Source of the DNA: Ancylobacter novellus
Lineage (GTDB): Bacteria; Pseudomonadota; Alphaproteobacteria; Rhizobiales; Xanthobacteraceae
DNA length: 57,729 bases
Direction: 5' to 3'
NCBI GenBank assembly: GCA_003241485.1
Contig: QFQD01000009.1
Coordinates: 1-57,729, forward strand
A program made the translations under genes and the position numbers. This document shows, piece after piece, positions 28,585 through 36,831 of the stretch; the first letter of the stretch is position 1, and each line of letters starts with the position of its first letter. Under the pieces are notes generated by a model. That model did not search any database and was not told where the DNA came from. It saw only the letters and a list, made by a program, of their open reading frames with translations.

Positions 28585-29658
28585 ATGACACGACTCGGCC
28601 TCTTCAACCTCATGGGCCTGTATGACCGGAACACCTCGCCCGCCTCGGTGCTGCGCACCACGGTCGACACGGTGAAGATGGCGGAGGATTTCGGCTTCGA
28701 CGTCGCCTGGTTCGCGGAACATCACTTCACCAACCATTCGATCTGCCCGTCCTCGCTGGTGATGGTGGCCCATTGCGCGGCGGAGACCACCCATATCCGC
28801 CTCGGGCCGGCCGTACTGGCCCTGCCGTTCTACGAGCCGCTGCGGCTGGTGCAGGAGGCCGCCTTCGCCGACCTGCTGACGCGAGGCCGGCTCATACTGG
28901 GCCTCGGCTGTGGCTATCAGCCTTATGAATTCGACCGTTTCCGCGTCGACCCGAACTACCGCTACCAGAAGATGCTGGAGACCTGGGACATTCTGGAACA
29001 GGGCCTGACCAGCGGCGTGGTGGAGTATTCCGGCCAGTTCCACCGCATCCCGCGCACCGAGCTCTCGATGCGCCCGTTCGGGCTGGCGATGCCGGAAGTC
29101 TTCGTGGCGAGCAGCCATCCCGAGATTCTCGCGCGCATGGCGACGCGCGGCCACACGCCGTTCATGAGCTTCGGCCATCGCGGCCTGAAGGCGGCGCAGG
29201 CGTTTCGCGGCGTGATCGCCGAGCGATGGCAGGCGGGCGGGGGCGATGCCTCCCACATGCCGCTGGCGGTGCAGCGCTATGTCTATGTCACCGACAATCC
29301 GGACGAGGCCCGCCATGCCGCGCAATGCGTGCGCGATCTCGCCCGCGCCGCCGTTCCGCTCTCCACCGCCCAGCCCAGCAAGGACGGGCCGTTCCTGCGG
29401 CTGATGCCGCTCAATGACGAGCCCCCGCTGGACGACTTCCTCGACAATGCGGTGATCGGTTCGGCGAGCTATTGCGCCGACAAGCTGGCCGAGGAACTCA
29501 ACAGCCTGAAACCGACGCATCTGTCCTGCTTCATGGGATTTGCCGGCATAGGCCGCCGCGAAACACTGGCCTCGCTGGAGCGCTTCGGCTGCGATGTGAT
29601 CCCGCAGCTGGATGGGCTGGTCGAACTCCGGGACATCGACCTGCAGGATGCCGCATGA
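28585..29658 (+). CDS. LLM-class flavin-dependent monooxygenase 2
   Basis: A 357-residue luciferase-like protein clearly related to the one at 26400-27482: LGLFNLMGLYDRN, AWFAEHHFTNHSIC, IRLGPAVLALPFYEPLRLVQE and LILGLGCGYQPYEFDRFRVD. The ATG at 28585 has GGGAGG nine bases upstream. It heads a plus-strand unit with a LysR regulator one base downstream and a P5C-reductase-like gene. Having one LLM on each side of a shared control region suggests two steps or two related substrates in one pathway. Confidence 0.87.
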   Translation: MTRLGLFNLMGLYDRNTSPASVLRTTVDTVKMAEDFGFDVAWFAEHHFTNHSICPSSLVMVAHCAAETTHIRLGPAVLALPFYEPLRLVQEAAFADLLTRGRLILGLGCGYQPYEFDRFRVDPNYRYQKMLETWDILEQGLTSGVVEYSGQFHRIPRTELSMRPFGLAMPEVFVASSHPEILARMATRGHTPFMSFGHRGLKAAQAFRGVIAERWQAGGGDASHMPLAVQRYVYVTDNPDEARHAAQCVRDLARAAVPLSTAQPSKDGPFLRLMPLNDEPPLDDFLDNAVIGSASYCADKLAEELNSLKPTHLSCFMGFAGIGRRETLASLERFGCDVIPQLDGLVELRDIDLQDAA

Positions 29659-29659
29659 G

Positions 29660-30652
29660 ATGAGCAAGCCCACGGACGAGAACCTCATGAACGAAGCCAC
29701 GGCCATGGTGTCCGAGGCTGTCGCCCCGCGCGTTCCCCCGTCCGATCCGCGCCCGCTCCGCCGGGCGGCCCGGCTGCCGCCGCTCAACCTGTTCCGCGTG
29801 TTCGACGCCGCCGCGCGCAACGGCAATTTCACCACCGCCGCCGAGGAACTCTGCGTCACCCAGTCGGCGGTGAGCCAGCAGATCCGCCAGCTTGAGGAAC
29901 TGCTCGAAGTGCGGCTGTTCCGGCGCATGCCGCGCCGGGTGGAACTGACGCGCGAGGGCACCGCGCTCGCCAGTGCGGTCGGCGAATCCATGGCGCTGCT
30001 GGTGCGCGCCTGCGAGCGCATTGCCGATCCCAAGGCCCCCGTGGTGCTGTGCGTCAACGCGCCTCCTGCCATCGCCTCGCGCTGGCTGGTGTCGCGGCTC
30101 AAGCGCTTCATGCAGCTCAACCCGCAGTTCAAGGTCACGCTGCTCGCCTCCAACGATCCCGTCGATTTCGACCGGCAGGACATCGATGTCGCCATACGCT
30201 GGGGCCATGGCGACTGGCCCAATGCGCGCGTCGAGCTTCTGGCGCCCGACAGGCTGTTTCCCGTGTGCAGCCCGGCGCTGCTGCGCGAGGGGCCCCCGCT
30301 CCTAGTGCCGAGCGACATCATCCGCCACACCCTGCTTCAGGTGGTGAATGGCAGCTTCTGGGGCAGCTGGTTCGGCGCCGCCGGGGCCGGGGGCATGGCG
30401 TTCGACGAGACGCTCTATTTCAACGATGCCGGGCTGATGCTCGACGCCGCCGTGCAGGGCCAGGGCGTCGCGCTGGCTAGCCGGCTGCTCGCGGAAAGCG
30501 ACCTGAAGGCCGGGCGGCTGGTCCGCCCCTTCGATCTGGAGATCGAGACCGGCGCCGGCTTCCATGTGCTGACCAGCCCGGACTTCTCCGAGAAGCCGGC
30601 CGTGGCCGAGTTCCGCCGCTGGATCGGCCTCGAAGGACGCGAAAGCGCCTGA
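29660..30652 (+). CDS. LysR-family transcriptional regulator (GcvA-like)
   Basis: A 330-residue LysR protein with the N-terminal helix-turn-helix in PLNLFRVFDAAARNGNFTTA and AEELCVTQSAVSQQIRQLEE, then a periplasmic-binding-like effector domain (ASRWLVSRLKRF, DIDVAIRWGHGDW). The N-terminus carries about 40 extra residues; ATGs at 29687 or later are possible starts. It is encoded one base after the LLM 2 gene and probably controls the divergent operons through the repeats at 28365-28425. Confidence 0.88.
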   Translation: MSKPTDENLMNEATAMVSEAVAPRVPPSDPRPLRRAARLPPLNLFRVFDAAARNGNFTTAAEELCVTQSAVSQQIRQLEELLEVRLFRRMPRRVELTREGTALASAVGESMALLVRACERIADPKAPVVLCVNAPPAIASRWLVSRLKRFMQLNPQFKVTLLASNDPVDFDRQDIDVAIRWGHGDWPNARVELLAPDRLFPVCSPALLREGPPLLVPSDIIRHTLLQVVNGSFWGSWFGAAGAGGMAFDETLYFNDAGLMLDAAVQGQGVALASRLLAESDLKAGRLVRPFDLEIETGAGFHVLTSPDFSEKPAVAEFRRWIGLEGRESA

Positions 30653-30701
30653 CGCGCGCGCCCGCCCCTCCCTCTTTCCCACATTCCTCAGGAGTACAGC
30701 C

Positions 30702-31499
30702 ATGTTGCGTCTCGGTTTTGTCGGCACGGGCACACTTGTCAGCGCGGTGATCGACGGCCTGCAGGCGACCCATGGCGATCGCTGCACCTTTCTGCTGTCG
30801 CCGCGCTCGCAGGCGACCTCGCAGGCGCTGGCGGCGCGCTATGCCAATGTCGTACGGGCCGAGAGCAGCGCCGCGGTGGTCGAGGGCAGCGATGTGGTGT
30901 TTCTCGGCATGCGGCCGAACCAGCTCAGTGAGGCCACCGCGGGACTGCCCTTCCGGTCCGACCAGACGGTGGTCAGCTTTCTTGCCGGCGTGCCGCATGC
31001 GCAGATCGTCGAGAAGGTGCGGCCGGCGGGACATGTGGTGCGGGTCAACCCGCTGCCGCCGATCCGCCTGCGCAAGGGGCCGGTGGTGATCTACCCCGCC
31101 AACCCGATCGTGGAGGACCTGTTCGGCGGGCTCGGCGACCTCATCGTCGCCGGCAAGGAGAGCGACCTCGTGGCGATCGCCAATGGCAGCGCGATGATGT
31201 CCTCGCACTACGCGCTGCAGAACTCCATTATCGACTGGCTGGTCTCGCGCGACATGGCGCCTGACACCGCCACCCATTATGTGCGCTCCATGTTCAGCGG
31301 CCTCGCCGCCGTGGGGCTCGACGCCTTCGCCAGGGGCGAGGCGGTCGATCCTGCCCATCACGAGACCAAGGGCGGGCTGAACGAGCGCGGGCGAGGCTAT
31401 CTCACGCAGATCGGCTGGTTCGACGAGGTCGGCCGGGCGCTGAACGTGATCGAGAGCCATGTGCTCGTCGCCGCTCCCGCGCGCCCGGAGAGCCATTAG
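30702..31499 (+). CDS. Pyrroline-5-carboxylate reductase-like NAD(P)-binding protein
   Basis: A 265-residue protein with an N-terminal Rossmann motif (RLGFVGTGTLVSAVIDGL), VVFLGMRPNQL, HVVRVNPLPPIRLRKGPVVI and a helical C-terminal domain ending ETKGGLNERGRGYL. This is the ProC/P5C-reductase architecture, but it is divergent and encoded with an LLM monooxygenase and a LysR regulator, so it may reduce a different cyclic imine or ketone. CAGGAG precedes the ATG. It is the last gene of the plus-strand unit. Confidence 0.78.
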   Translation: MLRLGFVGTGTLVSAVIDGLQATHGDRCTFLLSPRSQATSQALAARYANVVRAESSAAVVEGSDVVFLGMRPNQLSEATAGLPFRSDQTVVSFLAGVPHAQIVEKVRPAGHVVRVNPLPPIRLRKGPVVIYPANPIVEDLFGGLGDLIVAGKESDLVAIANGSAMMSSHYALQNSIIDWLVSRDMAPDTATHYVRSMFSGLAAVGLDAFARGEAVDPAHHETKGGLNERGRGYLTQIGWFDEVGRALNVIESHVLVAAPARPESH

Positions 31500-31614
31500 C
31501 CCGCTCATATGGCGCGCGCGGGATTCGCACGGTACCCGCTTCCACATGGGGGTGCCGAGATGGCATAAACAAGTATTCGGATCCTCCCGCGCATCCCAAA
31601 CCTGACCGCTCGTC

Positions 31615-32694
31615 ATGCAGCTCCGCTGGCTACTGCCCCTTCTCCTTGTCCTGATCTTCGGTGCCGGCGCCTCTGCGCAGCAGGCCGAGCCCCCCAGCGA
31701 AACCGCGCTCAAGGTCGGGCTGCTCATCGAGCCGCCCTTCGTCCAGCCCGTGACGGGTGGCTATAGCGGCATGGCGGTCGAACTGTGGGAGCGTGTCGCC
31801 GACAAGGAGGGGCTGGACTATACCTACCAGACCTTCCCCAACATCCACGACCTGCTGGCGGCGGTCACCGCCCGTCATATCGACATCGCGGTCGCCCCGC
31901 TGACCGTGACCGAAGACCGCCTGAAACGCATGGACTTCACCCAGCCCTGGCACAATGCCGGGCTGCGCGTGATGATCGAGGAGAACCGCTCACACGGTTT
32001 CCGCGAGATGCTGAAGGGGCTTTATGACGGCGGTCACCTCAGGGTCTATCTCTGGATCGTCGGCATCGTGCTCGGCGCCACGCTGCTGCTGACCATTGTC
32101 GACCGCATATTCGACGATGAATTCCCGCGCGCCTGGCATGAGGGGTTGGCGGAGAGCTTCTACCACGTCATGTCGGTGGCAACGTCCGGCAAGGCCAACC
32201 ACAAGCACATTTTCGGCGTGGCGGGCCGGGTGCTGGCCGCGCTGTGGATGGTGTGCGGGGTGGCGCTGGTCGCCTATGTCACCTCGACCATCACCAGCGT
32301 CATGACCACCAATGCCCTGACCAACCAGATCCACGGCTTCGCCGATCTGGACGGCCGCACGGTGGGCGTGCTCAAGGGCAGCGTCGGGGAGGCCTATGTG
32401 CGCGACCGGGGGCTGGGGATCGTCAGCTATGACAATCTCCAGCAGGCCGTCGACGGGCTGCTGGAGCGCGAGGTGCATGCGCTGGTCGCCGACGGGCCGG
32501 TCCTCGAATTCTACGACCGCAGCCATCCCGAGCTGCCGATCACCGAAGTGGGCCCGACAGTCCGCCGGGAAATGCTCGCCTTTGCCCTGCCGCAGGGCAG
32601 CGCGCTGGTGCGGCCGATCTCGGTCGGCATCATCGCCGCGACCGAGGACGGCTTCGTCGACCGCCTGCGGCGGAAATATCTCGGCAGCGACTAG
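31615..32694 (+). CDS. Prokaryotic ionotropic glutamate-receptor-like channel (GluR0-type) with atypical filter
   Basis: A 359-residue membrane protein with signal peptide (1-21), a first lobe of a SBP_bac_3 ligand domain (32-121: ALKVGLLIEPPFVQP, LTVTEDRLKRMDFTQPW), a first membrane helix (about 143-163), a re-entrant segment (180-200), a second helix (204-228) and the second ligand lobe (240-359: GFADLDGRTVGVLKGSVGEAY). This split layout is that of GluR0-like ligand-gated channels. In GluR0 the pore has a potassium-type TVGYG filter; here the equivalent reads VATSGKANHK (188-197). The helix after it, YVTSTITSVMTT, resembles the receptor gate. The ligand is probably an amino acid. Ion selectivity cannot be deduced. 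Confidence 0.83.
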   Translation: MQLRWLLPLLLVLIFGAGASAQQAEPPSETALKVGLLIEPPFVQPVTGGYSGMAVELWERVADKEGLDYTYQTFPNIHDLLAAVTARHIDIAVAPLTVTEDRLKRMDFTQPWHNAGLRVMIEENRSHGFREMLKGLYDGGHLRVYLWIVGIVLGATLLLTIVDRIFDDEFPRAWHEGLAESFYHVMSVATSGKANHKHIFGVAGRVLAALWMVCGVALVAYVTSTITSVMTTNALTNQIHGFADLDGRTVGVLKGSVGEAYVRDRGLGIVSYDNLQQAVDGLLEREVHALVADGPVLEFYDRSHPELPITEVGPTVRREMLAFALPQGSALVRPISVGIIAATEDGFVDRLRRKYLGSD

Positions 32695-32709
32695 CGGTGC
32701 CGAAAGGCG

Positions 32710-33108
32710 CTAGTCGACCGGGCGCGGCCGGCGCTCGTCGTCGATGGCGACGAAGGTGAAGATGGCTTCCGTCACCTTGATCATCTCCTCGCCCTCGCGC
32801 TTGCGGCGCCAGGCCTCGATGCGGATACGCAGCGAGGTGCGCCCGGTCGCGATCACCGTGCCGTAGAAGCTGACCTCGTCGCCCACCAGCACCGGGCTGA
32901 GAAAGCTCATGGCCTCGACCGCGACGGTGGCGGCGCGCCCCTTGGCCCGGCGGGTCGCGACATTGCCGGCCGCCAGATCCATATGCGCCATCAGCCAGCC
33001 GCCGAAAATGTCGCCGGCCGGGTTGGTGTCCGCCGGCATGGCGATGGTGCGGATGACCGGGCTGTCCGAGGGCGGGTGTGCGGTGTCGTGGGCGGCATGC
33101 GTCGTCAT
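32710..33108 (-). CDS. Acyl-CoA thioesterase of the YciA hotdog family
   Basis: A 132-residue hotdog-fold protein. IRTIAMPADTNPAGDIFGGWLMAHMDLAAG contains the Asn/Asp pair of YciA-type thioesterases (first 20: IRTIAMPADTNPAGDIFGGW), followed by AVEAMSFLSPVLVGDEVSFY. It hydrolyses acyl-CoA esters in the cytoplasm. GAGGACGACCC precedes the ATG at 33108. It is a stand-alone gene, convergent with the channel gene. Confidence 0.87.
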   Translation of the reverse strand: MTTHAAHDTAHPPSDSPVIRTIAMPADTNPAGDIFGGWLMAHMDLAAGNVATRRAKGRAATVAVEAMSFLSPVLVGDEVSFYGTVIATGRTSLRIRIEAWRRKREGEEMIKVTEAIFTFVAIDDERRPRPVD

Positions 33109-33201
33109 GGGTCGTCCTCGTTGCGGCACGGCGAACTTGGCCGATAGCCGAACCGAGCACCACCCCGCCGAAAGGCGTGGCACCCCTCGCCGGGGCGCAT
33201 A

Positions 33202-34623
33202 TCAGCGCAAGGCGGCGCCCAGCACGCGCAGGACCTCGGGCGGCATCTGCGCCACATTGAACCGCATCAGATCGCCGGCAGACTGGGAGACGCTGAACAC
33301 GTTGCCCGGCGCCAGCACCACCTTCTCGCGCAGCGCGGCCTGCGCCACCTCGGCCGCGTCGCGCCCGTCCGGCAGGCGGCACCACAGATAGAAGCCGCCG
33401 CGCGGCAAGGTCCAGGGTCGAACGCCAAGGCTGTCCAGCTGGCCGAGAACCTCCCGCCGCCGCTTCGCCAGCCGGCCGCGCAGGCTCTCCAGATGCTTGC
33501 GATAGCTGCCATCGCTGAGCGTGCGCAGCACGAGTTCGGCGGCGAGAGGGCTCGGCCCACCGAAATTCGTCGCCACCTGCAGGTCGATCAGCCGCTCGAT
33601 CAGTTCCGGCCCGGCGAGGATGTAGCCGCAGCGAATGGACGCCGAGAGCGTCTTGGAGAAGCTCCCGATCCGGATCACCCGCGCAAGGCCGTCGAGCGCC
33701 GCCAGCCGGGGCGACGGCTCGGGTTCAAAGTCGGCGAAGATCTCGTCCTCGACGATGGTGACGTCATGCGCCGCCGCCGCGGTGAGCAGGCGGTGGGCGG
33801 TCTGCGGCGACAGGCTCGCGCCGGTCGGGTTATGCAGGGCGGCGTTGGTGAGGTAGAGGCGCGGGCGGTGGATGGCGAGCGCATCGACGAAGCGCGCAAT
33901 GTCTGGCCCCGTCGGCGTGTAGGGAACGCCGACGATACGGGCCCGGCTGGCCCGCAGCACCGCCTGGAAATTGAAGTAGCAGGGATCATCCACCAGCACG
34001 GTGTCGCCGGGCTGGAGCAGCAGCCGGCACAGGAGATCGATCGCCTGCGTGCCCGAGCCGGTCAGCAGCAGCTGGTCGGGGCCGACATCGAGCCCTTCGC
34101 CGGCGCATTGCCGCGCCAGCAGCCGCCGCAGCGCCAGCGAGCCGCGCGTGGCGCCATATTCCGCCAGCAGCGCGTCGTCGGCCCGCGCCCGCCCACGGAT
34201 CGCGCGCCGGATCGCCGCGCCCGGCATCCAGTCGGGCGGTAGCCAGCCGCAGCCGGGGCGCAGCATCTCCGGCCCCGCATCGAGCGACTGGCGCGACACC
34301 CAGAACGGATCGATCGCGCGATCGAGCTTCGGCCCGGCATCGGCCAGCGCAGCGGGCTGCGGACCGGCGACATAGAAGCCGGAGCCGGGGCGGGAGCGGA
34401 TCACCCCCTCGGCGGCCAGCCGGTCATAGGCTTCGACCACCGTGGAGGGCGACACCTGCATGTCGCGGGCGAATTGCCGGATCGAGGGCAGCCGCTCGCC
34501 GGCGGTCAGCACGCGGCTCGCCAGCCGCCGGCGGATCGCCGCCATGACCGCTTCCGTCCGCGTGGTGCCGCTGCCGGCCGGTTCGCCGACCATCTCGTGT
34601 GCGCCCAACTGTATGGCATCCAT
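33202..34623 (-). CDS. MocR-type regulator (GntR winged helix fused to aminotransferase domain)
   Basis: A 473-residue protein with an N-terminal GntR winged helix (about 22-88: GERLPSIRQFARDMQVSPST) and a fold-type I aminotransferase domain. The PLP lysine is about residue 324 in GSFSKTLSASIRCGY; NPTGASLSPQ and DEIFADFE are other PLP-site blocks. MocR proteins use PLP as effector sensor and bind direct repeats between divergent genes. The neighbour is a DMT-family exporter gene, a frequent pairing, and ACTGT repeats occur in the shared gap. Confidence 0.9.
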   Translation of the reverse strand: MDAIQLGAHEMVGEPAGSGTTRTEAVMAAIRRRLASRVLTAGERLPSIRQFARDMQVSPSTVVEAYDRLAAEGVIRSRPGSGFYVAGPQPAALADAGPKLDRAIDPFWVSRQSLDAGPEMLRPGCGWLPPDWMPGAAIRRAIRGRARADDALLAEYGATRGSLALRRLLARQCAGEGLDVGPDQLLLTGSGTQAIDLLCRLLLQPGDTVLVDDPCYFNFQAVLRASRARIVGVPYTPTGPDIARFVDALAIHRPRLYLTNAALHNPTGASLSPQTAHRLLTAAAAHDVTIVEDEIFADFEPEPSPRLAALDGLARVIRIGSFSKTLSASIRCGYILAGPELIERLIDLQVATNFGGPSPLAAELVLRTLSDGSYRKHLESLRGRLAKRRREVLGQLDSLGVRPWTLPRGGFYLWCRLPDGRDAAEVAQAALREKVVLAPGNVFSVSQSAGDLMRFNVAQMPPEVLRVLGAALR

Positions 34624-34658
34624 TGGCGATACTGTTCGGCACGACCGTATTGAACTGT
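34608..34658. promoter_or_regulatory. Three ACTGT repeats at exact 23-bp spacing between mocR-type and eamA-type genes
   Basis: ACTGT occurs at 34608, 34631 and 34654. The first two share a longer match, ACTGTATGGCAT and ACTGTTCGGCAC. The first lies inside the start of the mocR-type gene, the others in the 95-base divergent gap. MocR regulators are known to bind direct repeats about two helical turns apart, so these are likely operators for both genes. Confidence 0.5.
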
Positions 34659-34718
34659 GCCTGTCGGCGCCACCCTCCCCGCGCTATCGCCGGGTGCCCC
34701 GCCGATGAGGATCCACGC

Positions 34719-35594
34719 ATGAAGAGCACCCCGCCCACCCACGGCCGCAGCGGATGGGGCAGCGGGCTGATAGGCGTCATCATCTTCAGCGCTTCGCTGC
34801 CGGCGACACGCGTCGCGGTCGGTGGCTTCACCCCGCTATTCCTCACCTCGGCGCGCGCGGTCATCGCGGCGCTGCTGGGGGCGGGTCTGCTGCTCGCCCT
34901 GCGCCAGCGGCAGCCCTCGCGCAAGGATCTGGGCGCCCTCGCCATCGTGGCGCTCGGGGTGGTGATCGGCTTCCCGCTGCTGACCGCGCTGGCCTTGCAG
35001 CACATCACCGCTGCCCGCTCGATCGTGTTTATCGGCCTGCTGCCGCTGGCCACCGCGCTGTTCGGCGTGCTGCGCGGCGGCGAGCGGCCGAGGCCCGCCT
35101 TCTGGCTGTTCTCCGCCGTCGGCGCCGCCTGCGTTGCCGGATTCGCGCTGGCCAACAGCGCCGCGACCTCGCTTGAAGGCGATGCGTTCATGGTCGCCGC
35201 CGTCCTGCTCTGCGGCCTCGGCTATGCCGAAGGCGCGCGACTTTCGCGCCGGCTGGGCGGATGGCAGGTGATCTCCTGGGCGCTGCTGGTGGCGCTGCCG
35301 GCGATGGCCGTACTCGCGCTCGCCACCCTGCCGGACAGCTGGGCCGGCATCGGCATGCCCGCCTGGCTCGGCCTCGCCTATGTCTCGGTGTTCAGCATGC
35401 TGGTCGGTTTCGTGTTCTGGTATCGCGGCCTCGCGCTCGGCGGCATCGCCGGGGTCGGGCAGCTGCAGCTGCTGCAGCCCTTCTTCGGGCTGGCGCTGGC
35501 GGGGCTGCTGCTGGGCGAGCCGATCGCCTGGACCATGATCGCGGCGACCGGGCTCGTCGTGCTGTGCGTCGCCGGGGCCCGGCGCTTCGCCTGA
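34719..35594 (+). CDS. DMT-superfamily transporter (EamA family)
   Basis: A 291-residue protein with about ten membrane helices in two EamA repeats. Conserved elements include FSASLPATRVAVGGFTPLF, LTALALQHITAARSIVFIGL and a second repeat with PFFGLALAGLLLGEPIAWTM. These proteins usually export amino acids or other metabolites. GAGGAT precedes the ATG. It is divergent from a MocR regulator gene, suggesting control by an amine or PLP-linked metabolite. Confidence 0.88.
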   Translation: MKSTPPTHGRSGWGSGLIGVIIFSASLPATRVAVGGFTPLFLTSARAVIAALLGAGLLLALRQRQPSRKDLGALAIVALGVVIGFPLLTALALQHITAARSIVFIGLLPLATALFGVLRGGERPRPAFWLFSAVGAACVAGFALANSAATSLEGDAFMVAAVLLCGLGYAEGARLSRRLGGWQVISWALLVALPAMAVLALATLPDSWAGIGMPAWLGLAYVSVFSMLVGFVFWYRGLALGGIAGVGQLQLLQPFFGLALAGLLLGEPIAWTMIAATGLVVLCVAGARRFA

Positions 35595-35595
35595 G

Positions 35596-35645
35596 AGCAA
35601 ATGGCGACCAGCGCCGACAAAGGACGCACAGAACGCTCATTTGCT
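35596..35645. repeat. Eight-base inverted repeat upstream of the choloylglycine-hydrolase-like gene
   Basis: AGCAAATG (35596-35603) and CATTTGCT (35638-35645) are perfect inverse copies separated by 34 bases, just after the exporter gene and 54 bases before the hydrolase start. They could be a split operator or part of a weak terminator; no T-run follows. Confidence 0.25.
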
Positions 35646-35698
35646 GTACTATTGCACCGCAGATCGACTGTGATCCGCGCAAGGGGGAAGTCGTCCAG

Positions 35699-36787
35699 AT
35701 GAAACGTTGTTCAAAGTTTGCGGCCGCCGTGACGGCCATCGCCGTCGGTGCCGCCTCGGTCGCTCCCGCCATCGCCTGCACCCGCGCGCTCTACGTGGCC
35801 GAGAATGGCCTCGTCATCACCGGCCGGTCGATGGACTGGGCCGAAGACATGCACACCAATCTCTGGGCCTTCCCGCGCGGCATGGCGCGCGACGGCGCCG
35901 GCGGCGCCAACACCCCGAAATGGACCTCGAAATATGGCAGCGTCATCGCCTCCGGCTATGATGTGGGCTCGGCCGACGGCATGAACGAGGCGGGCCTTGT
36001 CGCCAACCTGCTCTACCTCGCCGAATCCGACTACGGCCAGCCGGACGGCAAGCCGGCCATCTCGATCAGCGTCTGGGCGCAGTATGCGCTCGACAATTTC
36101 GCCACCGTCGCCGAGGCGGTCGAGGCGTTGTCCAAGGAGCCTTTCCAGATCATCGCGCCGAAGCTGCCCAACGGCCAGGGCGCGCAGCTGCACCTCGCCA
36201 TTTCCGACCCGACCGGCGATTCCGCGATCTTCGAGTACATCGGCGGCAAGCTCGTGGTGCACCACGGCAAGCAGTACAACGTGATGACCAATTCGCCGAG
36301 CTTCGACCAGCAGCTCGCGCTCAATGCCTACTGGAAGGGCATTGGCGGCCTCACCTTCCTGCCCGGCACCAACCGCGCAGCCGACCGCTTCGCCCGCGCC
36401 TCGTTCCTCATCGATGCGATCCCGACCAAGGTCGACCCCAGCTACATCAGCGCCGTGCCGGAGAAGAAGTTCGAGTATCAGGCGGCGGCCAGCGTGCTCA
36501 GCGTGATGCGTTCCGTCAGCGTGCCGCTCGGCATCACCACGCCCGGCGAGCCGAACATCTCCTCGACGCTCTGGCGCACCATTTCCGACCAGACGAACAA
36601 GATCTACTTCTTCGACAGCTCGACCAGCCCGAACTCGTTCTGGGTGCCGCTCGCCGATCTCGACCTGAAGCAGGGCGCCCCGGTGAAGAAGCTGACCATT
36701 GCCGGCGGCAAGGTCTATTCCGGCAACGCTGCCGACAAGTTCGTCGCCACGCCCGCCTTCACCTTCCTGCCCTCGACCGGCCTGTGA
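35699..36787 (+). CDS. Secreted choloylglycine hydrolase/penicillin V acylase-family amidase
   Basis: A 362-residue Ntn hydrolase. A signal peptide ends APAIA and cleavage would expose Cys27 (CTRALYVAENG) as N-terminal nucleophile. Arg43 and Asp46 (GRSMDWAED) sit at the spacing of the family catalytic residues; Asn in ADGMNEAGLVANLLYL and YNVMTNSPSF and Arg in TNRAADRFARASF complete the set. Gram-negative members cleave penicillin V and often N-acyl-homoserine lactones, so interference with quorum signals is possible. The ATG follows AAGGGGGAAG. It is monocistronic, ending at a strong hairpin. Confidence 0.88.
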   Translation: MKRCSKFAAAVTAIAVGAASVAPAIACTRALYVAENGLVITGRSMDWAEDMHTNLWAFPRGMARDGAGGANTPKWTSKYGSVIASGYDVGSADGMNEAGLVANLLYLAESDYGQPDGKPAISISVWAQYALDNFATVAEAVEALSKEPFQIIAPKLPNGQGAQLHLAISDPTGDSAIFEYIGGKLVVHHGKQYNVMTNSPSFDQQLALNAYWKGIGGLTFLPGTNRAADRFARASFLIDAIPTKVDPSYISAVPEKKFEYQAAASVLSVMRSVSVPLGITTPGEPNISSTLWRTISDQTNKIYFFDSSTSPNSFWVPLADLDLKQGAPVKKLTIAGGKVYSGNAADKFVATPAFTFLPSTGL

Positions 36788-36795
36788 GAAGCAAT

Positions 36796-36831
36796 GCCGG
36801 ACGGGCGGCGGTTTGCTACCGCCCGTCCGGC
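36796..36831. terminator. Bidirectional hairpin terminator between convergent genes
   Basis: GCCGGACGGGCGG (36796-36808) pairs perfectly with CCGCCCGTCCGGC (36819-36831) around a ten-base loop. The right arm lies in the last codons of the xoxF-type gene and its stop codon falls in the loop. There is no clear T-run, so it may act as a stable 3' end rather than a classical terminator. Confidence 0.6.

Noticed and set aside
28348..30330. 660-codon minus-strand open frame across LLM 2 and the LysR gene
   Set aside because: It spans two real genes and their junction in antisense and shows no protein family.
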